DNA of 64,000 bases from Mycobacterium lentiflavum (GCF_022374895.2 NZ_CP092423.2:4402001-4466000), one strand, 5' to 3'; numbered from the stretch's first letter, positions 17,826 to 26,740 are shown. Numbers and translations: made by a program. The notes: generated by a model not told the origin, from the sequence alone.

Positions 17826-17850
17826 CGGCCCTGGGGCGGGATTGATTAGC

Positions 17851-18363
17851 GTGAGTCGCGTGACTAGTGAGCGCACCCTGCTGCTGATGCGGCACGCGAA
17901 ATCTGGATACCCGCCCGGCGTCGCGGACCACGACCGGCCGTTGGCACCCCGCGGCATCCGGGAAGCGGGGCTGGGCGGGGACTGGCTGCGGGGCCATCAA
18001 CCCGCCATCGACGCCGTACTGTGCTCCACAGCTACCCGTGCCCGCGAGACCCTAGCCAACACCGGCATCGACGCTGCGGTGCAATACCTCGAGCGCCTCT
18101 ACGACACCACCGCCGGCACGATCATCGACGAGATCAACAAAGTTCCCGACTCCGTCGACACCCTGCTGGTCGTCGGACACGAACCGACCATGTCGTCGCT
18201 GGCGCTCGGCCTGGCGAGTGACGAGGGCACGAATGAGGATGCAGTGCAGCGCATTTCAGAGAAGTACGCGACATCGGGGATCGCGGTGCTCAAGGTCGCC
18301 GGCGACTGGAAAGATCTGCAACGAGGCGGAGCCGCGTTGACCGACTTCCACATTCCGCGCTGA
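17851..18363 (+). CDS. SixA-like histidine phosphatase (Rv1276c-like)
   Basis: A 170-residue member of the histidine phosphatase (phosphoglycerate mutase-like) superfamily. The catalytic RHG-type motif appears as LLLMRHAKSGYP at about residues 10-21, Arg of the second motif in STATRARETL, and the second catalytic His in VVGHEPTMSSLAL. GTG 17851 is preferred; GTG 17860 is an alternative. It is equivalent to Rv1276c. SixA proteins remove phosphate from phospho-His; the substrate here is unknown. Confidence 0.87.
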   Translation: MSRVTSERTLLLMRHAKSGYPPGVADHDRPLAPRGIREAGLGGDWLRGHQPAIDAVLCSTATRARETLANTGIDAAVQYLERLYDTTAGTIIDEINKVPDSVDTLLVVGHEPTMSSLALGLASDEGTNEDAVQRISEKYATSGIAVLKVAGDWKDLQRGGAALTDFHIPR

Positions 18364-18386
18364 CGCCCCGGGCCCGCTCCGACGAG

Positions 18387-18935
18387 CTAGGAATTCGTCG
18401 AGAGCGTCAGCTCCATCAGCTTGAGGGCCTGGCCGCAGGCATCGATGCCGGGTGCTTGCGGGTTGACCCACCAGCCGACGACACCGGCGGCGTCGCTGGC
18501 CACACCGCAGGCACCGTTCGGGTCGTCCGGGCGCATCACGATCGAACTCACACCGGCGATCGTCCGGGTTTCCACCTTGTACTTGAGGAAGTCGGCGACC
18601 TTTCGCTCTTCGCTCAGGCTGCCCTGCTCGAACCAGAACCGGGTGATGTCGATCAGGCCGGCCGGGTTGGCCGCCTGCCACCGGCAGATCGCGCCGACGA
18701 ACGTGCTCTGAATGTCGAGCGGGTCGGCACCCACTGTCTTGGCCAGGATGTCGCTGGTGAGGACCTCACATTCCTTGAGCAGGTTCGGGTACTGCTGCTG
18801 GGAATTGTTGTTGCGCGGTACGCCGCCGGCGCCCGCCTTAACGGCGTTGCCCCCGATCGACCGCGAACAGCCGGTCAGGATCATCAGCGCGGCGGTCAAG
18901 ATGACCATCGCCGTCCGGACACGTCTTGTCATCAT
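18387..18935 (-). CDS. lprC: Lipoprotein LprC (DUF3558 type)
   Basis: A 182-residue exported lipoprotein with Arg-rich n-region (MMTRRVRTAM), hydrophobic core and lipobox ILTGC near residue 22. The mature part carries pairs of Cys (CEVL, AICRW, ACGV, ACGQ) as in DUF3558 proteins. Its start overlaps the lprB stop by four bases, so lprB-lprC form an operon, as in Rv1274-Rv1275. Function is unknown in this family. Confidence 0.9.
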   Translation of the reverse strand: MMTRRVRTAMVILTAALMILTGCSRSIGGNAVKAGAGGVPRNNNSQQQYPNLLKECEVLTSDILAKTVGADPLDIQSTFVGAICRWQAANPAGLIDITRFWFEQGSLSEERKVADFLKYKVETRTIAGVSSIVMRPDDPNGACGVASDAAGVVGWWVNPQAPGIDACGQALKLMELTLSTNS

Positions 18936-19483
18936 TTCGAGTTCGCAATCGATTGACGAGTCAGTTCTTTGGCGATGTCACACGGCGGCGGGAAGGGCTT
19001 TTGGCTGAAGCTGATCGACCACTCGATGAAGTCGTCCTGGAACTGAATGCCGACCTCGCACAGCGAGTCGCCCAGGTTCGGCTCATTACCGACGGCGATG
19101 AAGCCGCCGTGGCCGTTGATATTGATGTCGTCAACGCTGGCGCGCGACAGCTCCTCGGTCTTGCGCTCACGCCCGATCGGGCTGCCGCGGTACCACGAGA
19201 AAGAGAAGTGCGGACCGAGGATGCCGCCGCCGGCCAGCCACTGGCAGCCCACGGAATTGCGCGCCGTGTTGATCAGCCCGCTGACCTTGGTCAGCTCGGC
19301 CACCTGCTGGTCGTTGATGCCTCCGCATTGCGGAAACATCGGTCCGTGGTGACCCTCGGCGTTGCCCGGCGTCGACGAGGACGTCCCACCTGGCTTGTTG
19401 TCGCCGGAACCCGAGCAGCCCGCAATCGCCGGGACGAACATCGTGATGGCCGCAAGGGCTAGCGCCGTGAGGTTACGACGCAC
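18932..19483 (-). CDS. lprB: Lipoprotein LprB (DUF3558 type)
   Basis: A 183-residue lipoprotein. GTG 19483 is chosen because it yields a normal signal peptide (RRNLTALALAAITMF, lipobox AIAGC) and matches the known length of LprB; the ATG 13 codons upstream would add an unlikely Ser/Arg stretch. The mature part keeps FPQCGG, NSVGCQWLAGG, FSFSWYRGSPIGRE and PPCDIAKELTRQ, typical of LprB. It is divergent from the ABC exporter, with 185 bases between. Confidence 0.92.
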   Translation of the reverse strand: MRRNLTALALAAITMFVPAIAGCSGSGDNKPGGTSSSTPGNAEGHHGPMFPQCGGINDQQVAELTKVSGLINTARNSVGCQWLAGGGILGPHFSFSWYRGSPIGRERKTEELSRASVDDININGHGGFIAVGNEPNLGDSLCEVGIQFQDDFIEWSISFSQKPFPPPCDIAKELTRQSIANSK

Positions 19484-19668
19484 CGCTACCCTGCTTCTGC
19501 TCAGCCTGCTGCTGGTCCACACGATGCACTGTAGCGGCAGCCCAGCGGGTCAACCACCGACGCGCCACCTGAACAGGCATTTCGAACTGTTTGCCGGACG
19601 TGGCGCGCGCACCCAACCGCCCGGGGTTCCTGCGCCCCACGACGTGTGCCGTATGCGACAGTTACCAA

Positions 19669-21417
19669 ATGCTTCTGGCACTGCTGCGCCAGTACATCCG
19701 GCCGTACCGCCGGCTGGTGGCGGTGCTGATGGTGCTCCAACTGATCAGCACGATGGCGACGCTGTACCTGCCGACGGTCAACGCCGCGATCATCGATGAC
19801 GGCGTCGCTAAAGGCGACACCGCGACGATCGTCCGGCTCGGCATGGTGATGCTGGCGGCCACCGGGCTGCAGGTGCTGTGCTCGGTCGGGGCCACCTACT
19901 TCGGCTCACGGGCCGGGATGGGGTTTGGCCGCGACTTGCGCCTGGCGATGTTCGAACACGTCACCACCTTCTCCGAGCCCGAGACTGCCCGATTCGGTGC
20001 GCCGACGCTGCTCACCCGCAGCACCAACGACGTCCGGCAGATCCAGTACCTGGTTCAGATGACGGGCACGGTATTGATCACCGCGCCGATCATGTGCATC
20101 GGCGGCATCTTCATGGCCATCCACCAAGAGGCCTCGCTGACCTGGCTGTTGCTGGTCAGCGTCCCGGTCCTGGCCGTGGCCAACTACTGGATCATGGCCC
20201 ACATGCTGCCGCTGTTCCGCAGCATGCAAGCCCTGATCGACGGCATCAACCGGGTGCTGCGCGACCAGCTGTCCGGCGTGCGGGTAGTCCGAGCCTTCAC
20301 CCGCGAAAGCTTTGAGCGCGAACGCTTTTCCCGCGCCAACAGCGCGCTGTCGAATGCATCCCTGACCGCTGGCAACTGGCAAGCCCTGATGCTGCCGGTG
20401 ACCACGCTGACCATCAACGTGTCCAGCGTCGCGCTGATCTGGTTCGGCGGGCTGCGCATCGATCACGGCCAGATGCAGGTCGGCACGCTGACTGCCTTTC
20501 TGGCCTACTTCACGCAGATCCTGATGGCCGTGTTGATGGCGACGATGACGCTGGTGGTGCTGCCGCGAGCGTCGGTCTGCGCCGAGCGGATCACCGCGGT
20601 GCTGTCCACTCGTCCCGCCATCGCCAGCCCGCCACACCCCCGGCTTCCGAACGCGGGCAGGATCACCGGCGTTATCCGCCTGGACGGTGCGACCTTCACC
20701 TATCCGGGCGCCGACCACCCTGTGCTGCAAGATATCTCGTTGACCGCATTACCCGGCACCACCACCGCGGTCGTCGGCAGCACCGGTTCGGGTAAGTCGA
20801 CGCTGGTGTCGCTGATCTGCCGGCTCTACGACGCGACCGACGGGGCGGTCCTGCTCGACGACCTCGACGTCCGCGACTACGACACCGAGCGGCTCTGGTC
20901 GGCGATCGGCCTGGTCCCGCAGCGCGGCTATCTCTTCTCCGGCACGGTCGCGCAGAACCTCCGCCTCGGAAAGGCCGACGCCACCGACGAGGAGATGTGG
21001 GAAGCGTTGCGAATCGCGGCGGCCGACGAATTCGTGCGGGAGCACGCCGACGGGCTGCGGATGCGCGTCGCCCAGGCCGGAACGAATTTCTCCGGCGGAC
21101 AACGGCAACGGCTGGCGATCGCCCGGGCAGTCATCCGTCGCCCGGCCATCTACTTGTTCGACGACGCGTTCTCCGCGCTCGACGTGCACACCGACGCACA
21201 GGTCCGGTCCGCACTGCGGGAGATCTCCGGCGACGCCACCATGATCGTTGTCACACAGCGTATTTCGACCGCATCGCAGGCCGACCACATCGTCGTCGTG
21301 GATGACGGGAGAATAGTCGGCTCGGGCACCCACGAGTCGCTGTTGGGTGATTGCGCCACCTACGCGGAATTCGCCGACTCGCAGTCGGTTGGCGCCGGAG
21401 TAGGAGGAACGCAGTGA
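19669..21417 (+). CDS. Heterodimeric ABC exporter half, Rv1273c-like (degenerate site subunit)
   Basis: A 582-residue half-transporter with six membrane helices (1-300) and a C-terminal ATPase. Walker A STGSGKST and signature FSGGQRQR are intact. Walker B reads YLFDDAFSALD, with Asp instead of the catalytic Glu, and the switch His is Gln (VVTQRIST). This is the subunit that contributes the non-hydrolysing site in heterodimeric exporters. ATG 19669 gives the expected N-terminus (LLALLRQYIRPYRR). The next gene starts inside its stop codon (GTGA). Confidence 0.94.
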   Translation: MLLALLRQYIRPYRRLVAVLMVLQLISTMATLYLPTVNAAIIDDGVAKGDTATIVRLGMVMLAATGLQVLCSVGATYFGSRAGMGFGRDLRLAMFEHVTTFSEPETARFGAPTLLTRSTNDVRQIQYLVQMTGTVLITAPIMCIGGIFMAIHQEASLTWLLLVSVPVLAVANYWIMAHMLPLFRSMQALIDGINRVLRDQLSGVRVVRAFTRESFERERFSRANSALSNASLTAGNWQALMLPVTTLTINVSSVALIWFGGLRIDHGQMQVGTLTAFLAYFTQILMAVLMATMTLVVLPRASVCAERITAVLSTRPAIASPPHPRLPNAGRITGVIRLDGATFTYPGADHPVLQDISLTALPGTTTAVVGSTGSGKSTLVSLICRLYDATDGAVLLDDLDVRDYDTERLWSAIGLVPQRGYLFSGTVAQNLRLGKADATDEEMWEALRIAAADEFVREHADGLRMRVAQAGTNFSGGQRQRLAIARAVIRRPAIYLFDDAFSALDVHTDAQVRSALREISGDATMIVVTQRISTASQADHIVVVDDGRIVGSGTHESLLGDCATYAEFADSQSVGAGVGGTQ

Positions 21418-23318
21418 CCACGGCGACGAACCGGGTCGCCCGGGAAACCGCTGTCCGCACCCGATCTCGCGACTTCTGGGGCACCGCGGCCCGGCTGGTG
21501 AAACGGCTTGCGCCCCAACGAACGCTGAGCATCGCGGTGATCGTCCTGGGCCTGACCGGCACGGTGATCGGCGTCATCGTTCCCCGAATCCTCGGTCACG
21601 CCACCGACTTGCTCTTCGACGGCGTGATCGGGCGTGGCCTCCCCGCGGGCATCAGCAAGGCACAGGCCATCGCCCAAGCGCGCGAGCGCGGGGACGCGAC
21701 GTTCGCCGACCTGCTGTCGGGAATGAACGTGGTGCCCGGCCACGGCGTGGACTTCGGCGCGGTGGCGCAAACGCTGGCAGTTGCCCTGGTCCTGTACATC
21801 GTTGCCGCGCTCTTGATTTGGGCACAAGCCCGGCTGCTCAACGTCACCCTGCAGCGCACCATGGTCGCGCTGCGCGGCGAGGTCGAAGACAAGATCCACC
21901 GACTGCCACTGTCCTACTTCGACGGACGGCTGCGCGGCGAGCTGCTGAGCCGGGTGACCAACGACATCGACAACGTTCAATCCTCACTGTCGATGACGAT
22001 CAGCCAGCTGCTGACGTCGATCCTGACCGTGGTCACCGTGCTGGTGATGATGCTGTCGATTTCGCCGCTGTTGACGCTGATCACGGTGCTGACCGTGCCG
22101 CTGTCGCTGCTGGCGTCCCGGGCGATCGCGCGTCGCTCGCACCGCCTGTTCGTGGCGCAGTGGACCAGCATCGGAGCGCTCAATGCCCACATCGAGGAGA
22201 CCTACAGCGGGTTCACGGTGGTCAAGACCTTCGGTCACCGGGATGCGGCGCGCGAACAGTTCCGCCGCCTCAACGACGACGTCTACCACGCCAGCTTCGG
22301 CTCCCAGTTCTTCTCCGGTTTGGTGGCACCGGCCACGACATTCATCGGCAACCTTGGCTACGTCGCGGTCGCGGTGATCGGCGGCCTGCAGGTGGCCACC
22401 GGGCACATCACCCTCGGCAACATCCAGGCGTTCATCCAATACGTCCGGCAGTTCAACACGCCGCTGAGTCAGGTGGCCGGGATGTACAACACCCTGCAAT
22501 CCGGCGTGGCCAGCGCCGAGCGGGTGTTCGAGCTGCTCGACGAGCCCGAGGAAGCGCCGGACCCCGCGCCGATGCCGCCCAATGGCCACGTCTCGCCGCC
22601 GCGCGGACGCGTCGAGTTCCAGCACGTGAGCTTTGCCTACCGCGCTGGCACGCCGGTGATCGAAGACCTGTCGATGACGGCCGAGCCGGGCAGCACCGTG
22701 GCGATCGTCGGACCGACGGGAGCGGGCAAAACCACGCTGGTGAACCTGCTGATGCGGTTCTACGATGCCGATTCCGGACGCATTTCCATCGACGGCATCG
22801 ACATCACCACGATGAGCAGGCAAGCCCTACGGTCGCGAATCGGCATGGTGCTGCAAGACACCTGGCTGTTCGACGGGACCATCGCGGAGAACATCGCCTA
22901 TGGACGCCCCGAGGCCGGCGCGGACGAGGTGGTCGAAGCCGCCCGGGCCGCCTATGTCGACCGCTTTGTCCAGACCCTGCCGGCCGGGTACCAGACCCGG
23001 GTCACCGGCGACGGCGCCAACATCAGCGCGGGCGAGAAGCAGCTCATCACGATCGCCCGCGCTTTTCTGGCCCGTCCACGGTTGCTGATCCTGGACGAGG
23101 CAACCAGCTCGGTGGACACCCGCACCGAGGCGCTTATTCAGCGGGCCATGCATGAGCTTCGCCGCGACCGAACGAGTTTCGTTATCGCACACCGGCTTTC
23201 GACGATCCGTGGCGCCGACCGCATCGTGGTGGTCGAGGCCGGGCGCGTCGTCGAACAGGGCAATCACGCCGAATTGATGGCCCGCCGCGGCGCCTACTAC
23301 GCGATGACCAGGGCCTGA
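21414..23318 (+). CDS. Heterodimeric ABC exporter half, Rv1272c-like (catalytic subunit)
   Basis: A 634-residue half-transporter paired with the preceding gene. GTG 21414 overlaps that stop and has a strong AGGAGGA site. The N-terminus carries an extra loop between the first two helices (about 65-115) that is typical of TM287/288-like partners. Its ATPase has Walker A PTGAGKTT, a standard Walker B LLILDEATSSVD and His switch (FVIAHRLST), but a degenerate signature ISAGEKQ in place of LSGGQ. It complements the partner's defects, leaving one active and one inactive ATP site. In M. tuberculosis the pair (Rv1272c-Rv1273c) has been connected with lipid transport. Confidence 0.94.
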   Translation: MTTATNRVARETAVRTRSRDFWGTAARLVKRLAPQRTLSIAVIVLGLTGTVIGVIVPRILGHATDLLFDGVIGRGLPAGISKAQAIAQARERGDATFADLLSGMNVVPGHGVDFGAVAQTLAVALVLYIVAALLIWAQARLLNVTLQRTMVALRGEVEDKIHRLPLSYFDGRLRGELLSRVTNDIDNVQSSLSMTISQLLTSILTVVTVLVMMLSISPLLTLITVLTVPLSLLASRAIARRSHRLFVAQWTSIGALNAHIEETYSGFTVVKTFGHRDAAREQFRRLNDDVYHASFGSQFFSGLVAPATTFIGNLGYVAVAVIGGLQVATGHITLGNIQAFIQYVRQFNTPLSQVAGMYNTLQSGVASAERVFELLDEPEEAPDPAPMPPNGHVSPPRGRVEFQHVSFAYRAGTPVIEDLSMTAEPGSTVAIVGPTGAGKTTLVNLLMRFYDADSGRISIDGIDITTMSRQALRSRIGMVLQDTWLFDGTIAENIAYGRPEAGADEVVEAARAAYVDRFVQTLPAGYQTRVTGDGANISAGEKQLITIARAFLARPRLLILDEATSSVDTRTEALIQRAMHELRRDRTSFVIAHRLSTIRGADRIVVVEAGRVVEQGNHAELMARRGAYYAMTRA

Positions 23319-23449
23319 GTTGTCGGCCGGAGCGCGAACCTGAGACGTAACTGAAACGACGCCAAGAAGTTATAGAGGATCCCTTTAGAAGTGCGGCTGA
23401 CGCTAGTCCCATCAGCACCCCAACCGCACACCTGAAAGGGATCACAGCA

Positions 23450-23785
23450 ATGTTCACTCGCCGCATCAACACCATCGCCAGCACCATCATCGGCGCCGCC
23501 GCCATCGGGATCGTCGCGGTCGGCACCGCCGGCACCGCCGGAGCCACCACCACCGAAGACGCGTTCCTCGCTCAGATGGACAAGCTCGGCATCTCCTTCA
23601 GCTCGCCGGCGGACGCCATCAAGGACGGCCACAAGGTCTGCCAGGAACTCGCCGCCGGGAAAACGGGGACCGACATCGCCGCCGAGATCCTGCAGCAGAC
23701 GGACCTGACCAGCCACCAGGCGGCCTACTTCGTCGTCGACGCGACCCACGCCTTCTGCCCGGCACTCGCCCCGCAGCTCACCTAA
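23450..23785 (+). CDS. Exported DUF732 protein, first copy
   Basis: A 111-residue secreted protein with a signal peptide ending near GTAGATTTE. The mature domain of about 75 residues has the two Cys (HKVCQEL, AFCPAL) and helical pattern of DUF732, a mycobacterial family without known function. Start ATG 23450 has GAAAGGG ten bases upstream. It is a paralogue of the next gene, and the leader and trailing hairpin are also duplicated. Equivalent to the single Rv1271c of M. tuberculosis. Confidence 0.9.
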   Translation: MFTRRINTIASTIIGAAAIGIVAVGTAGTAGATTTEDAFLAQMDKLGISFSSPADAIKDGHKVCQELAAGKTGTDIAAEILQQTDLTSHQAAYFVVDATHAFCPALAPQLT

Positions 23786-23801
23786 CGCACCCACCCACTG
23801 G

Positions 23802-23834
23802 ATGGGGGGTCCCGGGTCAACCGGGATCCCCCAT
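23802..23834 (+). terminator. Hairpin after first DUF732 gene
   Basis: A 14-base-pair stem (ATGGGGGGTCCCGG against CCGGGATCCCCCAT, one G-U pair) with a five-base loop starts 17 bases after the stop. There is no U-run, so it is an intrinsic terminator of the mycobacterial tail-less kind or an mRNA-stabilising hairpin. Confidence 0.65.
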
Positions 23835-23946
23835 TCGCCGTTTACGGGTCGGCCGGCGCCGGCCAAGCCTTTGAGAATCCTTTTAGGGGTGGGCGCGACG
23901 CTGTGTTCATCAGCACCCAGACCACACACCCGAAAGGACCACAGCA

Positions 23947-24282
23947 ATGTTCGCTCACCGTATCCGCACAATTGCCGGCACCGCGATCGGCGCCGCCGCC
24001 ATCGGGATCGCTGCGCTCGCCGGCGCCGGCGTTGCCGGCGCCACCACAGTCGACGACGCCTTCGTCACGCAGATGAGCAAGGTGGGGGTCACCTTCACCT
24101 CGCCCGGGGAGGCTGTCAACAACGGCCAGAAGGTGTGCCAGGCGCTGGCCTCCGGCGAAAGTGGCGTCGACATCGCCAACGAGGTCGTCGGCCAGACGAA
24201 CCTGACCAGCAGCCAGGCCGCCCACCTCGTCGTCAACGCGGCCATGGCGTACTGCCCGCAGTTCGGCGGTTCGCTCAGCTGA
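23947..24282 (+). CDS. Exported DUF732 protein, second copy
   Basis: A 111-residue secreted protein with signal peptide ending near AGVAGATTVDD, and the DUF732 domain (QKVCQAL and AYCPQF give its two Cys). It is clearly a tandem duplicate of the gene at 23450: the same length, the same GATT(T/V) cleavage region, and similar 5' leaders with AAAGG(G/A)-CACAGCAATGTTC. Divergence of the mature part suggests the copies may have different roles. Confidence 0.9.
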   Translation: MFAHRIRTIAGTAIGAAAIGIAALAGAGVAGATTVDDAFVTQMSKVGVTFTSPGEAVNNGQKVCQALASGESGVDIANEVVGQTNLTSSQAAHLVVNAAMAYCPQFGGSLS

Positions 24283-24295
24283 TCGCACCACCCGC

Positions 24296-24330
24296 AATGG
24301 GGGGATCTCGGTAACCGGGATCCCCCCATT
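24296..24330 (+). terminator. Hairpin after second DUF732 gene
   Basis: A 16-base-pair stem (AATGGGGGGATCTCGG against CCGGGATCCCCCCATT, one mismatch) with a three-base loop, 13 bases after the stop. It matches the hairpin of the first DUF732 gene, so the duplicated unit included it. No U-run follows. The rest of the gap up to 24557 shows no gene. Confidence 0.65.
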
Positions 24331-24557
24331 TGCCGTTCGCGGGCACCCCGGCGGGCACCCATGCGCGCCGGAGGCGCACCGCGTTCGACGACATTGCCGC
24401 GTTCGCGACACCGAAGCCGCATTGGAACGCTTTGTCAATCAAGGTAATCCACGCCTGCGGTTGCGCATGTCCGGCTGCGCTGACTCATGGAGGCCCCGCG
24501 AACCGATTGGGACCTTCCGAACCCGACATCGGGCTCGCTAAGCTTCCAGGCCGGCTG

Positions 24558-24586
24558 TTGATTTGCTGCGCGGCGGTTGCTATGCA
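24558..24586 (+). promoter_or_regulatory. Candidate SigA-type promoter of lprA
   Basis: TTGATT (24558-24563), a 17-base spacer and TATGCA (24581-24586) resemble a primary sigma promoter. Transcription would start near 24592, leaving a leader of about 30 bases that carries the AAGGAG ribosome site. Confidence 0.5.
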
Positions 24587-24622
24587 GTAAGCAGCTGTGG
24601 CCAATACTTCAAGGAGATGTCG

Positions 24623-25357
24623 ATGAAGCTCTCGTCTCGCACTGTTACCGCCGCCGCTGCCGCCGCGCTCGCCCTCGTCCTCGCCATCGGTGGCTGCTCG
24701 AGCAACTCGAGCACCGGCAAATCACCCGGGACCACCGCCACCACCTCCAGCAGCGAGGCGGCCACCCTGCTCAAGCAGGCCTCCGACGCGATGACCAAGG
24801 TCACCGGGATGCATGTCAGCGTGACGGTCCAGGGGGACGTGCCCAACCTGCGGGTGACCAAGCTCGACGGCGACATCTCCAACACCCCGCAGACGGTTGC
24901 CACCGGTAGCGCGACGCTGCTGGTCGGCAAATCCCCGCAAGACGCGAAATTCGTCTACGTCGACGGCCACCTCTACTCCGACCTCGGGCAGCCCGGCACC
25001 TACACCGACTTCGGTAACGGCGCCTCGATCTACAACGTGTCGGTACTGCTGGACCCCAGCAAGGGGTTGGCCAACCTGTTGTCGAAACTGCAGGGTGGCG
25101 CGGTGACCGGCACCGAGCAGGTCAACGGCGTTGCGACCACCAAGATCACCGGCAACTCGTCGGCTGACGACGTCGCCACGCTGGCCGGCTCCAAGCTGAC
25201 CGCCCAGGGCGTGACGACGGTGCCCACCTCGGTCTGGATCGCCTCGGACGGCTCCTCACACCTGGTCCAGCTTCAGGTCCATCCCACGAATGACACCTCG
25301 GTGACGCTGACGATGTCCGACTGGGGCAAGACGGTCACCGCCACCAAGCCCGTGTAG
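24623..25357 (+). CDS. lprA: Lipoprotein LprA (LppX/LprAFG family)
   Basis: A 244-residue lipoprotein with lipobox AIGGC. Two in-frame ATGs exist, at 24617 and 24623. AAGGAG directly abuts the first and is six bases from the second, so 24623 (MKLSSRTVTA) is chosen; this also gives the length known for M. tuberculosis LprA. The mature protein has the LppX_LprAFG fold signatures (ASDAMTKVTGMHVSV near the N-terminus, DGHLYSDLG midway), a half-barrel that binds acylated lipids. LprA is a TLR2 agonist in M. tuberculosis. Confidence 0.93.
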   Translation: MKLSSRTVTAAAAAALALVLAIGGCSSNSSTGKSPGTTATTSSSEAATLLKQASDAMTKVTGMHVSVTVQGDVPNLRVTKLDGDISNTPQTVATGSATLLVGKSPQDAKFVYVDGHLYSDLGQPGTYTDFGNGASIYNVSVLLDPSKGLANLLSKLQGGAVTGTEQVNGVATTKITGNSSADDVATLAGSKLTAQGVTTVPTSVWIASDGSSHLVQLQVHPTNDTSVTLTMSDWGKTVTATKPV

Positions 25358-25441
25358 GCGCGTCTGGCCAAACGCGTGGAATCGCAACCCCCGGAAGACG
25401 TGGAAACCGCCGGACCGCCGGCATTCGGAAAGGAATCACCA

Positions 25442-25804
25442 ATGAGGATGATTACTCGTCGCCGGCGGTTCACGGTGGCCGGTATGGCCGCTGCCGCCGC
25501 AATCAGCGTCGCGCTTGCTCCCGCGGCCGGTGCCGCCGATCAATACGGCGCGATTGCCTACTCCAGCAACGGTTCCTGGGGCCGCAGCTGGGACTACCCA
25601 ACCCGGCCGGCCGCGGAGGCCACCGCGGTCAAAAACTGCGCCTACCCGGACTGCAAGGTGCTCACCAGCTTCACTGATTGCGGCGCCGTCGCGACCAACG
25701 GCAAGGCATTCCAGGGTGGGGTCGGCTCCACCCTGGCCGCCGCGATGAAGGACGCGCTGACCAAACTCGGTGGCGGCTCCATCGACACGTGGGCCTGCAA
25801 CTAG
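25442..25804 (+). CDS. Secreted DUF4189 protein (Rv1269c-like)
   Basis: A 120-residue exported protein with an Arg-rich twin-Arg-like n-region (ITRRRRFTVAGMAAAA) and a cleavage site around AAGAADQY. The mature domain (GAIAYSSNGSWGRSWDYP, then paired Cys in NCAYPDCKVLTSFTDCG and a final WACN) is the DUF4189 fold seen in several mycobacterial secreted proteins. The Arg-Arg pair before the hydrophobic stretch could route it through Tat; this is not certain. GGAAAGGAATC precedes ATG 25442. Confidence 0.88.
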   Translation: MRMITRRRRFTVAGMAAAAAISVALAPAAGAADQYGAIAYSSNGSWGRSWDYPTRPAAEATAVKNCAYPDCKVLTSFTDCGAVATNGKAFQGGVGSTLAAAMKDALTKLGGGSIDTWACN

Positions 25805-25963
25805 CCCGAAACACCGTCTGAGCACGGTCTTTATCGCTGCGCGTACGCCGTTCGGCGGGGCGCGCGCGCACACCAAGAATTCGTGGAGATAACAAATAGG
25901 CCACGATCAGAGCCTTTTCTCAACCACCCCGCACTACCGCGGACGAGAAAAGGGGACACACCA

Positions 25964-26671
25964 ATGAAGACCGCCAAGACCAACAAGATCAACAAGATCG
26001 CCAAGACCGCCACCCTGGCAGTCATCACCGGTGCCGTCGCGCTGGGATTGGCCGGACCCGCCGACGCGGCCGCCGGCACGATGTACGGCGATCCGGTGGC
26101 CGCCGCCAAGTACTGGCGCTACCAGAAATACGACGACTGCGTCCTGATGTCGAGCGCCGACGTGATCGGCCAGATCACCGGTAGCGAGCCCTCGGAGCGC
26201 GCCATCATCAAGCTGGCGCAAGCCACGCCGAGCGTCGTGCACCCGGGCTCGATCTACACCACGCCGGCCAACACCAAGAACCCGAATTCCGGTATGGGCA
26301 CCAGCTTCGCGGACATCCCGACATTGCTGGCGCTGTACAAGATCGACGCGACTATCACCAACAAGGAGCACGCCGCCAAAGACGGCATCCTCGGCGGGAT
26401 CGAAGGGCTCGAAGAGCAACTCGGCGAGGGCCACCAGGTCATCGTCAGCGTCAACGGAGAACTCATCTGGGGCCAGGCCGTCGAAAACAAGGACGACAAC
26501 GGGAATCCCCGGGGCGACCACGCGGTGGTGGTCACCGGTATCGACACCGCCAACAACGTGGTGCACCTCAACGACAGCGGCACCAAGGACGGCCGCGACG
26601 AGCAGATCCCGATGGCGCTCTTCATGAAAGCCTGGGAGGCCAGCAAGCAGCTCATGGTATTCACCAGCTAG
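25964..26671 (+). CDS. Secreted C39-like peptidase-fold protein (Rv1268c position)
   Basis: A 235-residue exported protein. The signal peptide has a Lys/Asn-rich n-region and ends at GPADAAAG. The mature part has a papain-like arrangement of the C39-like type: Cys59 in KYDDCVLMSSADVIGQ, His186 in GDHAVVVTGID and Asn203/Asp204 in HLNDSG. These could be a catalytic Cys-His-Asn/Asp triad. The gene sits where Rv1268c lies in M. tuberculosis. Whether it is an active protease or a secreted effector is unknown. GAAAAGGGGACA precedes ATG 25964. Confidence 0.82.
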   Translation: MKTAKTNKINKIAKTATLAVITGAVALGLAGPADAAAGTMYGDPVAAAKYWRYQKYDDCVLMSSADVIGQITGSEPSERAIIKLAQATPSVVHPGSIYTTPANTKNPNSGMGTSFADIPTLLALYKIDATITNKEHAAKDGILGGIEGLEEQLGEGHQVIVSVNGELIWGQAVENKDDNGNPRGDHAVVVTGIDTANNVVHLNDSGTKDGRDEQIPMALFMKAWEASKQLMVFTS

Positions 26672-26691
26672 CCGGTCACGGTCGTCAAACC

Positions 26692-26740
26692 GGCGGGCAA
26701 CCCCCCGAAGCACCCGCATCGGGTCGGCTGCCCGCCTTTT
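26692..26740 (+). terminator. Intrinsic terminator after the C39-like gene
   Basis: GGCGGGCA (26692-26699) pairs with TGCCCGCC (26729-26736) and is followed by TTTT (26737-26740). The loop is long (29 bases) and holds a smaller possible stem. It lies 21 bases after the stop codon. Confidence 0.6.

Noticed and set aside
19906..20730. 274-codon minus-strand frame over the first exporter gene
   Set aside because: It is His/Gln/Arg-rich, has no recognisable domain and is fully covered by an ABC gene with intact motifs.
23802..24330. The two GC-rich hairpins as a CRISPR-like repeat pair
   Set aside because: Only two copies, each tied to a duplicated gene end and containing palindromic stems; no regular spacers and no cas genes.
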